Positions 44,610 to 53,653 of a stretch of DNA of 53,653 nucleotides are shown piece by piece. The notes under the pieces are model-generated. The model made no database searches, had not been told where the DNA came from, and saw only the letters and a list, made by a program, of their open reading frames with translations. The DNA is taken from the NCBI GenBank assembly GCA_016196035.1, contig JACPYM010000131.1, positions 1 to 53,653 of the forward strand, in the 5' to 3' direction. Within the stretch, counting starts at the first letter, position 1. Each line of letters opens with the position of its first letter. The translations under genes were made by a program, and so were the position numbers. Source of the stretch: Acidobacteriota bacterium (GTDB lineage: Bacteria; Acidobacteriota; Blastocatellia; RBC074).

Positions 44610-45518
44610 ATGACCGGTAATCAACAAACCAAAGCGGCGGCGCACTTCGGGCGCGTGCCACTCATTGTCAACGGCGACGATTTCGGTTATTCCGACGGTG
44701 TCAATCGCGCCATTCTGCAAGCCCATCGCGAAGGCATTTTGACCAGCGCCAGTCTGATGGTGAATGAAAGCGCCGCCGCAGAGGCCGTCGCACTCGCCCA
44801 AGCCAATCCCACACTCGCGGTCGGCTTGCACTTGGTGCTCGTGCTCGGACGCGCCGCCTTGCCGCACGCTGAAATCCCTCACATCACCGACGCGCAAGGC
44901 CGTTTCACCGACAGTTCGTTTCAGGCGGGCATTCAATACTATTTCAGCCAGGCCGCGCGCCGTGAAGTGCGCCGCGAGATGCGCGTCCAGTTTGAAAAGT
45001 TCGCGGCGACCAGCCTGCCCTTTTCGCACGTTGACGGCCACACGCACCTGCATCAACATCCCGTGGTTTTCGCCGAACTCATCCGCCTTTGCGAAGAGTT
45101 CGGCGTCCGGCGCGTGCGCGTCGTGAAAGGTGAAATGCGCTTGAGCCTGCGCCTGGATCGCCGCCACCTGCCGCTCAAGCTGGTCTGGGGCACGGTCTTC
45201 AACCTGTTGGGCAACTGGTGCGAGCGGCAATTGCGCGGGCGCGGCTTTGTGCAACCGCAAAAGGTTTACGGCCTATTGCAATCGGGCGACCTGAACGAAG
45301 ATTATTTGCTCGGACTGATTCCACGCATGGCACAAACGACGACGGAAATTTACGCGCATCCGCTGGCGCCTGATGCTGACGCCGCCGCGCAAAGCGAGAA
45401 TCCCGGCGGCGCGCGCGAGTTGCAAGCATTGACGAGCGCGCAAGTGCGCCAGGCCATCGAACAAGCTGGCTTTGCGCTGACGACATACGAAACAGCGGTG
45501 CAGTACCGGGAGCGGTAG
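44610..45518 (+). CDS. hpnK: YdjC/HpnK-like carbohydrate deacetylase
   Basis: 302 residues. The metal and catalytic motifs are VNGDDFGYSDGVNRAI (Asp23, Asp24), GLHLVL (His73) and SHVDGHTHLHQHP (His140, Asp142, His144). These mark the YdjC/ChbG deacetylase family, and ordering with an HpnI-like gene suggests the HpnK role of removing an acetyl group from a GlcNAc-modified lipid. The last six codons (QYRER stop) lie within the left arm of the palindrome at 45500-45680, so the native C-terminus may have been replaced. Shine-Dalgarno weak. Confidence 0.85.
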   Translation: MTGNQQTKAAAHFGRVPLIVNGDDFGYSDGVNRAILQAHREGILTSASLMVNESAAAEAVALAQANPTLAVGLHLVLVLGRAALPHAEIPHITDAQGRFTDSSFQAGIQYYFSQAARREVRREMRVQFEKFAATSLPFSHVDGHTHLHQHPVVFAELIRLCEEFGVRRVRVVKGEMRLSLRLDRRHLPLKLVWGTVFNLLGNWCERQLRGRGFVQPQKVYGLLQSGDLNEDYLLGLIPRMAQTTTEIYAHPLAPDADAAAQSENPGGARELQALTSAQVRQAIEQAGFALTTYETAVQYRER

Positions 45519-45680
45519 CGACCGGGTGATTTCGGTTATGCACAACTCGAAGGTCGCTTGTCTGTTCGACAAGCTGCCAGCTTGTCGAAGTTCCGGCTAT
45601 CAACCTAATGGACTAACGGCCACGCTTCGACAAGCTGGCAGCTTGTCGAACAACCCGGTCGCTACCGCTCCCGGTACTGC
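45500..45680. repeat. Compound palindrome: outer arms plus family 2, copy 2
   Basis: Outer arms 45500-45526 and 45654-45680 are perfect 27-bp inverted copies (core TACCGGGAGCGGTAGCGACC). Inside them is a second palindrome, arms 45563-45591 and 45625-45653, of the family seen at 35680-35765. The left outer arm overlaps the end of the hpnK coding sequence, and the right arm ends 15 bases before the next start codon. Confidence 0.88.
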
Positions 45681-45695
45681 ATTAAGCTCCGCATT

Positions 45696-46094
45696 ATGAA
45701 AACGCTCGTTGTCCTGTTCATCGCCATCTGCGCCCAAGTGCTCGGCGATGTCTGTTTAACCAAAGGCATGAAAAGCATCGGCGAGATCAACACGCTCGAC
45801 CCGGTGGCGCTCTTTCACCTCGGCGTGCAGGTCTTCACCACGCCGTATGTCTGGCTGGGCATTGCATCGCTGACGCTGTTTTACCTGCTCTACCTGGTCG
45901 CACTCTCGTGGGCCGATTTGAGTTTCGTGTTGCCGGTGACGGCGTTCGGTTACGTGCTAAATGCGGCGCTGGCGCGTTGGCTGTTGGGCGAGCACGTCTC
46001 GTTGGGGCGCTGGCTGGGCACCACGATCATTTGCGTGGGCGTAGCCATCGTCTCGCGCACCGAACAAAAAACCACCGGAGGCGCGGTGGCGTGA
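45696..46094 (+). CDS. Small four-helix transporter (EamA/SMR type)
   Basis: 132 residues with four membrane helices: LVVLFIAICAQVLGDVCLT, YVWLGIASLTLFYLLYLVAL, SWADLSFVLPVTAFGYVLNA, and WLGTTIICVGVAIV. This is a half-size EamA/SMR unit like ArnE/ArnF, which flip lipid-linked sugars across the membrane as a pair. Its stop overlaps the next start by four bases (GTGA). The next protein begins with a second such unit, so a heterodimer is likely. The substrate is inferred to be the HpnI/HpnK product. Confidence 0.82.
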   Translation: MKTLVVLFIAICAQVLGDVCLTKGMKSIGEINTLDPVALFHLGVQVFTTPYVWLGIASLTLFYLLYLVALSWADLSFVLPVTAFGYVLNAALARWLLGEHVSLGRWLGTTIICVGVAIVSRTEQKTTGGAVA

Positions 46095-47713
46095 AAACCT
46101 TTCTGCTGTTGTGCAATCTGATCGTGTGCAGTTCGCTGGGCGAACTCCTGTCGGCCAAGGGTATGCAACAGGTCGGCGCGGTTTCGTTGCGTCCGCGCGC
46201 CTTGGCTGGCGCGCTTTGGCGGATGTTGCGCAATCCCTTTTTGTTCGCGGGCGTCGCCTGTTTGGCTGGCGCGTTTTTCACGTTTATCAGTTTGCTGAGC
46301 TACGCCGATCTGAGTTTCGTCGTGCCGCTGACGGCGGTCAGTTACATTACGAACACCTTGGGCGGGCGCTTCTTTTTGCACGAACGCATCTCGCGCGAAC
46401 GCTGGTTGGGCACGTTGCTGGTGGCAGGCGGCGTGGCGCTGATTTCATTATCCAGCACAGTTGAAACACACGCGCTGCAATGGTGGCAGGCGTTTTACGC
46501 CTTGCTTGCGCCGGCGGCAGTGGTGAGTCAAGCAACCGCGCCGTTGCTTTTCTGGCTGCTCTTCGCGGTGCGCGTCGTGTTGCTGGTCTGTGTGACGGCG
46601 GCCTGTGTTTACTACAGCGTGGCCCTGTTGGCGGGGCTGTTCTGGTTTCGCGACCGGCGGCGGCAGCGCGCGTTGGGGTTGAGCTATACGCCTGCCGCCA
46701 CGATTTTCAAACCGGTGCGCGGGGCCGATGCGCATGCGTATGAAAACTTCGCCAGCTTTTGCCGGCAGAATTTCCCGGTCTTCCAAATCGTCTTCGGTGT
46801 GCAGGACACCAGCGATCCGGCGCTCCCGATCATCGAAAAGCTGCAACGCGATTTCCCTGCGTGTGACATTGCGCTGGTGGTTTCGCCCAAAGAAATCGGC
46901 TTCAATCGCAAAGTTTCAAATCTGCAAAATATGCTCGCGGCGGCCAAACACGAAGTGCTGTTGCTCGTGGACAGCGACATCCGCGTCGGGCCGGATTACC
47001 TGCGCCGCGTCGTCGCGCCGTTGCAACAGCCCCGCGTCGGCATGGTCACCTGTCTCTATCGCGGCACGAATGCGACGACGTTGGGCGGGCTGTTGGAGAA
47101 CATCGGCATCTCGTCAACTTTCGGGCCGGAAGTCTGTGCGGCGCGCACGCTCGAAGGCATCAAATTCGCTCTCGGTTCGACCATCGCGTTGAAACGGGCG
47201 TTGCTGGAAAAAATCGGCGGCTTCCCAGCGGTGGCTGATTATCTGGCCGATGATTTTCTGCTCGGCAATTTCACGGCGGCGGCGGGTTATGAAGTCGTGC
47301 TCTCTGATTACGTCGTCGAACACGTTACCGGGCCGGATTCGTTCGGCGCGATGTTGCGGCATCAATTGCGCTGGGGCCGTTCGACGCGTATCTCGCGTCC
47401 CTGGGGCTATCGCGGCTTGATCCTGACGTATGGCACGGTGACCGCGCTGCTGTCCCTGCTGGCCTGGCAATTCAGCCCGTTTGCCTGGGGCCTGCTGGCG
47501 CTGACGCTCGTGATTCGCGCGCTGCCGGCGTTTGTCGTCGGCGTGCTGGGCTTGCAAGATTTCGTCTTGGCGCGCTGGTTCTGGCTGGTGCCGGTGCGCG
47601 ACCTGATTACGTTTGGCGTTTGGCTGGCCAGCTTTATCGGCGACGAGATTCATTGGCGCGGGACGAACTTCCGCGTCTTACCGGGCGGCAAACTTGCGCC
47701 CACAGGAAGGTAG
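46091..47713 (+). CDS. hpnI: SMR unit fused to HpnI-like glycosyltransferase
   Basis: 540 residues, starting at a GTG that overlaps the preceding stop. Residues 1-120 are a second EamA/SMR four-helix unit (LADLSFVV-type motif SYADLSFVVPLTAVSYITNT). After a membrane helix near 155-175 comes a GT21-like domain (about 190-450) with VDSD (Asp294, Asp296), ADDFLLG and QLRWGRSTR (Gln425-Trp428), the DxD / (Q/R)xxRW motifs of ceramide-glucosyltransferase-like enzymes including HpnI. C-terminal hydrophobic segments end the protein. HpnI adds GlcNAc to a hopanoid. No hopene cyclase is in the window, so the lipid acceptor is unknown. Confidence 0.85.
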   Translation: MKTFLLLCNLIVCSSLGELLSAKGMQQVGAVSLRPRALAGALWRMLRNPFLFAGVACLAGAFFTFISLLSYADLSFVVPLTAVSYITNTLGGRFFLHERISRERWLGTLLVAGGVALISLSSTVETHALQWWQAFYALLAPAAVVSQATAPLLFWLLFAVRVVLLVCVTAACVYYSVALLAGLFWFRDRRRQRALGLSYTPAATIFKPVRGADAHAYENFASFCRQNFPVFQIVFGVQDTSDPALPIIEKLQRDFPACDIALVVSPKEIGFNRKVSNLQNMLAAAKHEVLLLVDSDIRVGPDYLRRVVAPLQQPRVGMVTCLYRGTNATTLGGLLENIGISSTFGPEVCAARTLEGIKFALGSTIALKRALLEKIGGFPAVADYLADDFLLGNFTAAAGYEVVLSDYVVEHVTGPDSFGAMLRHQLRWGRSTRISRPWGYRGLILTYGTVTALLSLLAWQFSPFAWGLLALTLVIRALPAFVVGVLGLQDFVLARWFWLVPVRDLITFGVWLASFIGDEIHWRGTNFRVLPGGKLAPTGR

Positions 47714-47753
47714 GACAGCCTTTAGAGCGGTTTGCCACGAGAGCAGCTCGTGC

Positions 47754-47849
47754 CGAGACGGTACCGCGCGTGAGCAAGCGGCGCGTCAAGCTGACGCCAT
47801 TGGCCGAATCGCACAAGCTCCGCTTGCTCACGCGCGCGGTACCGTCTCG
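47754..47849. repeat. Palindromic repeat family 1, copy 4
   Basis: Left arm 47754-47781 and right arm 47820-47849. The left arm lacks one CG of the GCGCGCG run seen in the other copies. The loop is close to that of copy 3. It ends 40 bases before the Sco1-like gene. Confidence 0.85.
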
Positions 47850-47888
47850 CTGCCAGGCAGTCTGTCCTACCAGCTTCAGAGGAGTCTT

Positions 47889-48755
<867 letters not shown>

Positions 48756-48784
48756 TTCATCAGCAAGGGATTTCCCGACAAAGA

Positions 48785-48879
48785 CTGAATCCTGAATCCC
48801 GGTTCCTGATCCCTGGCAAACGAAAAATGCTGGTGGGTTTTTACTGGTCAGGGATCAGGAACCGGGATTCAGGATTCAG
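48785..48879. repeat. Perfect 31-bp palindrome
   Basis: Arms 48785-48815 and 48849-48879 are exact inverted copies (containing TCCTGAATCCCGGTTCCTGA) around a 33-base loop. It lies in the gap between the Sco1-like gene and the cupin gene. No second copy was found in the window. Confidence 0.88.
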
Positions 48880-49071
48880 CCCTGCACAAAAATGGAAAGT
48901 TGGAACGACTGAGATTGTTTGGCCACCGGATGCGGTGCTTCGTGGTTGCATTTTCTGACTGCCTTTAACGCCAACTGACATTGACAAAACCGTGCCCTCA
49001 GTTTCCCCTAGCACGCGGCAAATCCGCGCCGCACTTTTCGATTCAATCTGTTTACAAGGAGTCTCTCAACG

Positions 49072-49566
49072 ATGAAGCTAAGTTTGCTACTGTCACTGGT
49101 TCTCTGTGTGTTGGTCGGCGTGGGCGCAGTGCTTGCCCGCCGCCCTATCGCCGACTTGCCCAACTTTGGCTATTGGAGCGCGAAGGAGTTGCGCGATTAC
49201 GAAAAGCCGTTGCGCGAAAAGACCGGCGGCCCAAATAAAACCTCCAGCGTCAAACTAGGTGACTACGGTTCCAGCAACGTCGCCATCAGCCACCGCGAAG
49301 CCGATGGCATCGCCGAAGTCCACGCCCAAATGGATGATTATTTCGTCGTGCAAAGCGGCGCGGCCACCCTCGTCATCGGCGGCGAAGTCGTCAACGCCAA
49401 GCTGGTCGAACCCGGTGAAACGCGCGGCGAGGCGATCAAAGGTGGCGAACGGCGCAATTTAGCTGCTGGCGATGTCGTGCACATCCCCACGAACATGCCG
49501 CACCAATTGCTGGTGGAAAAAGGCAAGGTCTTCACCTACTTCGTGATTAAGGTGAAAGCGAAGTAA
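49072..49566 (+). CDS. Exported cupin-domain protein
   Basis: 164 residues. A signal peptide (MKLSLLLSLVLCVLVGVGAV) is followed by a single cupin barrel: HREADGIAEVHAQMDDYFVV holds the first metal-ligand block (His, Glu, His and Asp/Asp), and GDVVHIPTNMPHQLLV holds the second with a His. The function is not predictable; cupins serve as enzymes or sugar/metal sensors. AAGGAG supports the start. It lies between two palindromes and before the large cytochrome c lipoprotein, which may be its partner. Confidence 0.82.
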   Translation: MKLSLLLSLVLCVLVGVGAVLARRPIADLPNFGYWSAKELRDYEKPLREKTGGPNKTSSVKLGDYGSSNVAISHREADGIAEVHAQMDDYFVVQSGAATLVIGGEVVNAKLVEPGETRGEAIKGGERRNLAAGDVVHIPTNMPHQLLVEKGKVFTYFVIKVKAK

Positions 49567-49570
49567 TTTC

Positions 49571-49676
49571 CTGGGTACGCAGCGCTTCCAGCGTGCGGTC
49601 TCGGCATTAGATGTATTCCCACCGGTAGAAAAACGTCTGACGCCGAGACCGCACGCTGGAAGCGCTGCGTACCCAG
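49571..49676. repeat. Perfect 35-bp palindrome
   Basis: Arms 49571-49605 and 49642-49676 are exact inverted copies (starting CTGGGTACGCAGCGCTTCCA) with a 36-base loop. It lies 4 bases after the cupin stop and 37 bases before the next start, so it can act as a terminator or attenuator. Confidence 0.9.
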
Positions 49677-49713
49677 GGCTGGCCGTAGTCTCTCGCTCCG
49701 TCTTCCTGCTGTT

Positions 49714-52700
49714 ATGAACGCATCTTCCAAACACCAATTCGTTTTGAAACTCTTGCTTGTGACTGCTGTGCTCGTGGCCGTCACGTTCGCCGCCTGCCAC
49801 AATCAACCTACGACAAAAACCGGCGCAGGCCCGCAGGCACAAACCGCGCAGGGCGAACTCAAAACCTTCAAGCTCAGCGAAGCTTCCAAAGCCGAACTTT
49901 TTTTGAGCGAGCCAAAAGTCATGAGTCCGACCGAAATGGCGTGGGATGAATTCGGCAGGCTTTATGTCGCCGAGATGCTCGACTATCCCGAAGACCCGCC
50001 GCCCGGCACACCCGCGCGTTCGCGCATTCGTATGCTCGAAGACAAGGACGGCGACGGCGTGTATGAAACTACCACGATCTTCGCCGAGCACGTGCTCGAA
50101 GTCAGCGGCTTGCATCCGTGGAAGGGCGGCCTGCTGGTCACCGCCGCGCCCGACATTTTGTGGCTGAAAGACAATGACGGCGATGGCAAGGCCGATGTGC
50201 GCCAGGTGCTTTACACCGGCTTCCCAATGGTCAACCCCGAAGCGCGCATCACCAATTTGCGGTATGGCCTGGACAACTGGTTTTACGGCGCGCAGAACGG
50301 CAACGATGGCAAAGTGACTTCGCCCGCTCACCCCGAACGTCCGCCGATTCTGATTCGCGGGACTGATTTCCGCTTCAACCCGACGCGCGACCTGGCCGAA
50401 GCCGCCAGTGGCCCGGCGCAATTCGGTTCGTCGTTCGATGATTTCGGCAATCAGTTCATCACACAAAACACGATTCATCTGCGCCACGTTATTCTGCCAA
50501 TGCAGTACATTCGCCGCGCGCCGTTGTTGGAAGTGCCTGCCTACGCCTTTGACATTTCCGATCACGGCAAACCGTCGGCGCAAATCTTCCCGCTGACCGA
50601 GCCGCAGGAATGGCGCAAAGAGCGCACGGCGCTGCGCCAGCAACGCTACAACGAGAACGGCCTGAATCGCGTCGAGCAGGTCGGCGGCTATTTCAGCGGC
50701 GCGAGCGGCGGCACGGTTTATAACGGCGACAACTTCCCTGCCGAATATCGCAACAATGTTTTCACCGGCGATGTCAGCGCCAACCTGATTCACCGCGACA
50801 TCGTCAAGCCGGATGGCGTGACGTTCACGGCGTCGCGTTCATTGAACAACACCGAGTTTCTGGCCGCGACCGATGTCTGGTTTCGCCCCTGCAATTTCGC
50901 CAACGCGCCTGACGGCAATTTGTACGTGATGGACATCTACCGCCTGTTCATCGAAACGCCTGAATCCATTCCTGAAGAAATCAAGAAAGGCATGGACTTT
51001 TACGCAGGCGACAAACTGGGCCGCATCTGGCGGATTGCGCCGAATAAACCGAATGTGCAACGCGGGCTGAAAGTGAATCTGGGCACGGCCAGCACGGCGG
51101 AACTGGTCAAGACGCTCGAACACGCGAACGGCTGGCACCGCTTCACCGCGCAACGCTTGCTGGTCGAACGGCAGGACAAGGCGGCCATTCCGTATCTGAA
51201 AGAGTTGGCGGAAAAGAGCGCGTCGCCGCAGGGCCGCTTGCATGCGCTGTGGACGCTGGAAGGGCTGTCAGCCTTGGACGAAGCGTTAATCTTGAAGGCG
51301 TTGAAAGACAGCGACGCGCATTTGCGCGAACATGGCTTGAGATTAGCTGAAAGCTTCTTGCTCAAATCAAAAGCACTGGCTGACGCCACACTGGCAACTG
51401 CCAAAGACAGCGACTTGCGCGTGCAGTTCCAAGCAGCCTTTACGCTAGGCCAGTTAACAGATGTGCGCGCGTTGAATGCGCTGGCCGACTTGGCGTTGCA
51501 ACGCAGCGATGATCAATGGTTCCGGCTGGCAATCTTGAGTTCAGCAGCCGATTCCGCCTCGCAGTTCTATGCTTTATTGCGCACCAAGAAACCGGATTGG
51601 GAGAACGCCGACCTCTTCACGCAACTGGCCGCGCTCGTCGGCGCGAAACACGAGGCGGGCGAATTGACGCGCTTCCTCGCTTCGCTCAACAAACTGAAAA
51701 AGCCCGAAGTCGCGCTGGCCGGACTCGCCAAAGGCATCAAGCTGGCGGGCGTCAAAAACCTGCAAGCCGCCCAGGCCGAAGCCTTGCTCGCGCCCTATCT
51801 CAACCACAGCAACGACAAGGTGCAGGCCGCCGCCTGGGATTTGGCGCGCTATTTTGAATTGCGCGCGCTGGTCACCAAAGCGACCAACGATGCCGCGAAC
51901 ACGGCGCTGACCATGCCCAAGCGCGTCGTCGCCGTGCGCGCCTTGCGCGGCGGCCAATTCGCGGCGGTACAACCCATCCTGGCCAAGCTGCTCGTCGCGC
52001 ACGACACGCCCGACGTGCAGAGCGCCGCCATCGAATCACTGGCCGCCTTCGACGAGCAAAACATCGCGCCGCTCTTGCTGGCGCACTGGAAAAGCTACTT
52101 GCCCGATGCGCGGCAAAAGGTGCTCAACGCACTGCTGACCAATCAGGAATGGATGCGCGCGCTGTTGCAAGCCGCCGAAGACGAGCGCATCGAGCGCACG
52201 GCCTTCGACCCGGCGGCCCGCGCCCGGCTGGTTGATCATCCCGACAAAGCCATCTCGGAACGCGCGCAAAAGTTTTTCAAAGAAGAACTGAGCGACCGCG
52301 CCCAAGTCGTCACCGCCTACCTCGACGCCGCCAAACTCACGGGCGATGTCGCGCGCGGCAAGAAATACTTCGAGGACAACTGCGCCAAATGCCACCTGCC
52401 CCAACGCGAAAAGGCCCGCATCGGCGCCGACCTTTCGGGCATCAACAACAAAACCAAAGAAGAGTTGATCACTTCGATTCTCAATCCCAGCAAGGCCATC
52501 GAGCCGCGCTTCGTGAATTACATCGTGACGACCAAGGACGGCCACATTTACGACGGCGTGCTGGGCAATGAGACGCCGGGCACGCTCACCTTGCGCGGCG
52601 GGGCCGAAGGCGACGTGACGATTCTGCGCGCCAACATCGCTAACATTCGCGCCTCGGCGCTTTCGTTGATGCCGGATGGGTTTGAGAAGCAATTCGATCA

Positions 52701-52746
52701 GCAGGCGCTGGCGGATATTTTGGCGTATTTGCGGGGCGGGTTGTGA
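49714..52746 (+). CDS. Propeller-HEAT-cytochrome c lipoprotein (membrane-bound dehydrogenase-like)
   Basis: 1010 residues. The lipobox FAAC anchors it (about Cys28). Residues about 60-440 form a sugar-dehydrogenase-like propeller with SPTEMAWDEFGRLYVAEM, the calcium-type loops DKDGDGVYE and DNDGDGKAD, and FAPDG-like GNLYVMDIYRLF. Residues about 470-850 are HEAT-like helical repeats. The C-terminal cytochrome c domain has CAKCH (Cys890, Cys893, His894), a LSGINNKTKEELITSILNPS segment and FVNYIVTTKDGHIYDGVL, as in TIGR02603-type haem domains. It is likely to be a periplasmic electron-transfer dehydrogenase of unknown substrate. Confidence 0.9.
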   Translation: MNASSKHQFVLKLLLVTAVLVAVTFAACHNQPTTKTGAGPQAQTAQGELKTFKLSEASKAELFLSEPKVMSPTEMAWDEFGRLYVAEMLDYPEDPPPGTPARSRIRMLEDKDGDGVYETTTIFAEHVLEVSGLHPWKGGLLVTAAPDILWLKDNDGDGKADVRQVLYTGFPMVNPEARITNLRYGLDNWFYGAQNGNDGKVTSPAHPERPPILIRGTDFRFNPTRDLAEAASGPAQFGSSFDDFGNQFITQNTIHLRHVILPMQYIRRAPLLEVPAYAFDISDHGKPSAQIFPLTEPQEWRKERTALRQQRYNENGLNRVEQVGGYFSGASGGTVYNGDNFPAEYRNNVFTGDVSANLIHRDIVKPDGVTFTASRSLNNTEFLAATDVWFRPCNFANAPDGNLYVMDIYRLFIETPESIPEEIKKGMDFYAGDKLGRIWRIAPNKPNVQRGLKVNLGTASTAELVKTLEHANGWHRFTAQRLLVERQDKAAIPYLKELAEKSASPQGRLHALWTLEGLSALDEALILKALKDSDAHLREHGLRLAESFLLKSKALADATLATAKDSDLRVQFQAAFTLGQLTDVRALNALADLALQRSDDQWFRLAILSSAADSASQFYALLRTKKPDWENADLFTQLAALVGAKHEAGELTRFLASLNKLKKPEVALAGLAKGIKLAGVKNLQAAQAEALLAPYLNHSNDKVQAAAWDLARYFELRALVTKATNDAANTALTMPKRVVAVRALRGGQFAAVQPILAKLLVAHDTPDVQSAAIESLAAFDEQNIAPLLLAHWKSYLPDARQKVLNALLTNQEWMRALLQAAEDERIERTAFDPAARARLVDHPDKAISERAQKFFKEELSDRAQVVTAYLDAAKLTGDVARGKKYFEDNCAKCHLPQREKARIGADLSGINNKTKEELITSILNPSKAIEPRFVNYIVTTKDGHIYDGVLGNETPGTLTLRGGAEGDVTILRANIANIRASALSLMPDGFEKQFDQQALADILAYLRGGL

Positions 52747-52768
52747 GAGCGCAGTTGACAGGCCTGAA

Positions 52769-52834
52769 ACCACGAAGCGACGAAGAACACGAAGCAGGCT
52801 GATGGCTTTCTTCGTACTCTTCGTCGCTTCGTGG
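52769..52834. repeat. Palindrome between convergent genes
   Basis: Arms 52769-52794 and 52809-52834 pair over 26 bases with two mismatches (containing CCACGAAGCGACGAAG). This type of intergenic repeat recurs in many bacterial genomes. It lies between convergent genes and could terminate both. Confidence 0.8.
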
Positions 52835-52867
52835 TGAAAAGCAGTTTCCAATATTGCGCGAACCGCT

Positions 52868-53389
52868 TTAGAAAAGGTCACCCACACGACAGGTAAACCC
52901 GGGTAGCAAGTCGCTGGTCAGTTGATCGTCTTCGCTCAGGATGCGGTCGCGGGTGAGCGATTGATAGATCGTCACCAGCTTGGTTTCCGGTTCGACGATC
53001 CAAACTTCGCGCACGCCAGCGTTGAAATAGTCACTGAGTTTGGTTTTGACGTTGGTGTAAATATCGTTGGGCGAAATGACTTCGACGGCGAGGTCGGGGG
53101 CAATGTCCCATTTGCCAAACGGCACGCCTTCTGCGGGGATGCGTTCTTTGGCAAGAAACGCCAGATCAGGCAACCGCTCATTCGCGCCAATGAGAAACGT
53201 AGTGTCCGGGCTGTACATATCACCAAGCTGGTTTTGCTCGACGTGCATCGCCAACCGCCATCCCAAACGCATAATCGTGCGTCCGTGCAAAGCTCCGGCC
53301 ATTTTGACCTCCTTAACACCATTTACAATTTCGTAGTCGCTGTCATCAATGACGGCTTCGGCCACCGCTAATTCTGCAACTGCAGTCAT
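52868..53389 (-). CDS. Uma2 family (DUF820) putative nuclease
   Basis: 173 residues, full length. Uma2 features are IVNGVKEVKMAGALHGRTIM at the N-terminus, DTTFLIGANERLPDLAFLAK, then PDLAVEVISPNDIYTNVKTK, in which the Asp, Glu and Lys fit a PD-(D/E)xK nuclease core, and AGVREVWIVEPETKLVTIYQ. These proteins are multi-copy in many soil and cyanobacterial genomes, and their biological role is unknown. GGAGGAACTACG upstream of the ATG supports the start. Confidence 0.92.
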   Translation of the reverse strand: MTAVAELAVAEAVIDDSDYEIVNGVKEVKMAGALHGRTIMRLGWRLAMHVEQNQLGDMYSPDTTFLIGANERLPDLAFLAKERIPAEGVPFGKWDIAPDLAVEVISPNDIYTNVKTKLSDYFNAGVREVWIVEPETKLVTIYQSLTRDRILSEDDQLTSDLLPGFTCRVGDLF

Positions 53390-53518
53390 CGTAGTTCCTC
53401 CACTTAAAGCAAGAATGGGACGAGGCGGATTTTAGCCGCAGCAATACGGCGCGGCAACAGAAGAAGACAAAGAGGAGGGGAAGCCAATGGCCTTGTCATT
53501 ACCCACATCTGCTCTCTT

Positions 53519-53604
53519 ATGCGCCGGAGGCGCGGCGGATATTAGCCGGTGGTGAAAACACCGGAGGCTTGTCGTTATTGCCTTTGCGCCCCGGCAGGGG
53601 CGCG
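53519..53604 (+). repeat. Dispersed palindromic element, copy 2 of 2
   Basis: Shares blocks with the minus-strand element at 49-135: GCCGGAGGCGCG, TTAGCCGGTGGT, CACCGGA, GCGCCCCGGCAGG. It ends in a perfect GCGCCCC/GGGGCGC hairpin with a GGCA loop, and contains an inner CCGGTG/CACCGG stem. Confidence 0.6.
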
Positions 53605-53653
53605 GGACGAGACATGACCGGCAGTGGATTTCGTGACCTGACGCTACGTCCGG

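Overview
The window reads as a chromosomal segment of an Acidobacteriota bacterium. Blastocatellia is my best guess, inferred from gene content and not proven. Pointers are a C-terminal domain of the Solibacter/TIGR03437 type (end of the gene at 30454-34116), an ECF sigma factor coupled to a Ser/Thr kinase with TPRs, a large propeller/HEAT/cytochrome c lipoprotein, HpnI/HpnK-like lipid genes, high GC, and very many intergenic palindromic repeats. No rRNA, tRNA, CRISPR array, phage or transposase gene was seen.

Layout. 0.1-5.4 kb holds small plus-strand accessory genes, several of them broken: a VOC gene with an in-frame TAG, a frameshifted rifampin ADP-ribosyltransferase (Arr), a SnoaL-like gene with an in-frame TAG, intact VOC genes, and a TPR protein ending in a haem c motif. 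5.3-12.3 kb holds a CNNM/CorC transporter, a lanthionine-synthetase-like lyase-kinase without a cyclase domain, and an ECF sigma/kinase-TPR pair. 12.6-18.0 kb is an AT-richer plus-strand block: a membrane coiled-coil protein, a lipoprotein, an M36 protease and a second membrane coiled-coil protein.

18.0-30.3 kb is the most unusual part. It has a vanadium-haloperoxidase-like enzyme, a VioB-type ferritin-like protein, a DyP peroxidase and a HELIE/PPC protein. These are followed by a translationally coupled operon of a LodA-like protein, a radical SAM/SPASM enzyme, a Cys-rich protein fused to a ferritin-like domain, and a LodB/QhpG-like flavoprotein. I read this operon as a candidate system for making a protein-derived, cross-linked (CTQ- or thioether-type) cofactor.

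30.4-39.1 kb holds a dihaem-motif propeller protein, then a peroxide-defence island: DUF1573-glutathione peroxidase, TlpA-like thioredoxin, 2-Cys peroxiredoxin, PerR with a palindromic operator, EgtB, and a class A beta-lactamase-like protein. 39.7-53.6 kb holds an NHL-repeat protein, a lipoprotein, an ExbB-like protein, RlmB, an HpnK/SMR/SMR-HpnI lipid glycosylation set, a Sco1-like copper protein, a cupin, the large cytochrome c lipoprotein and a Uma2 protein. Many intergenic gaps here carry a long palindrome, and several of these palindromes recur within the window.
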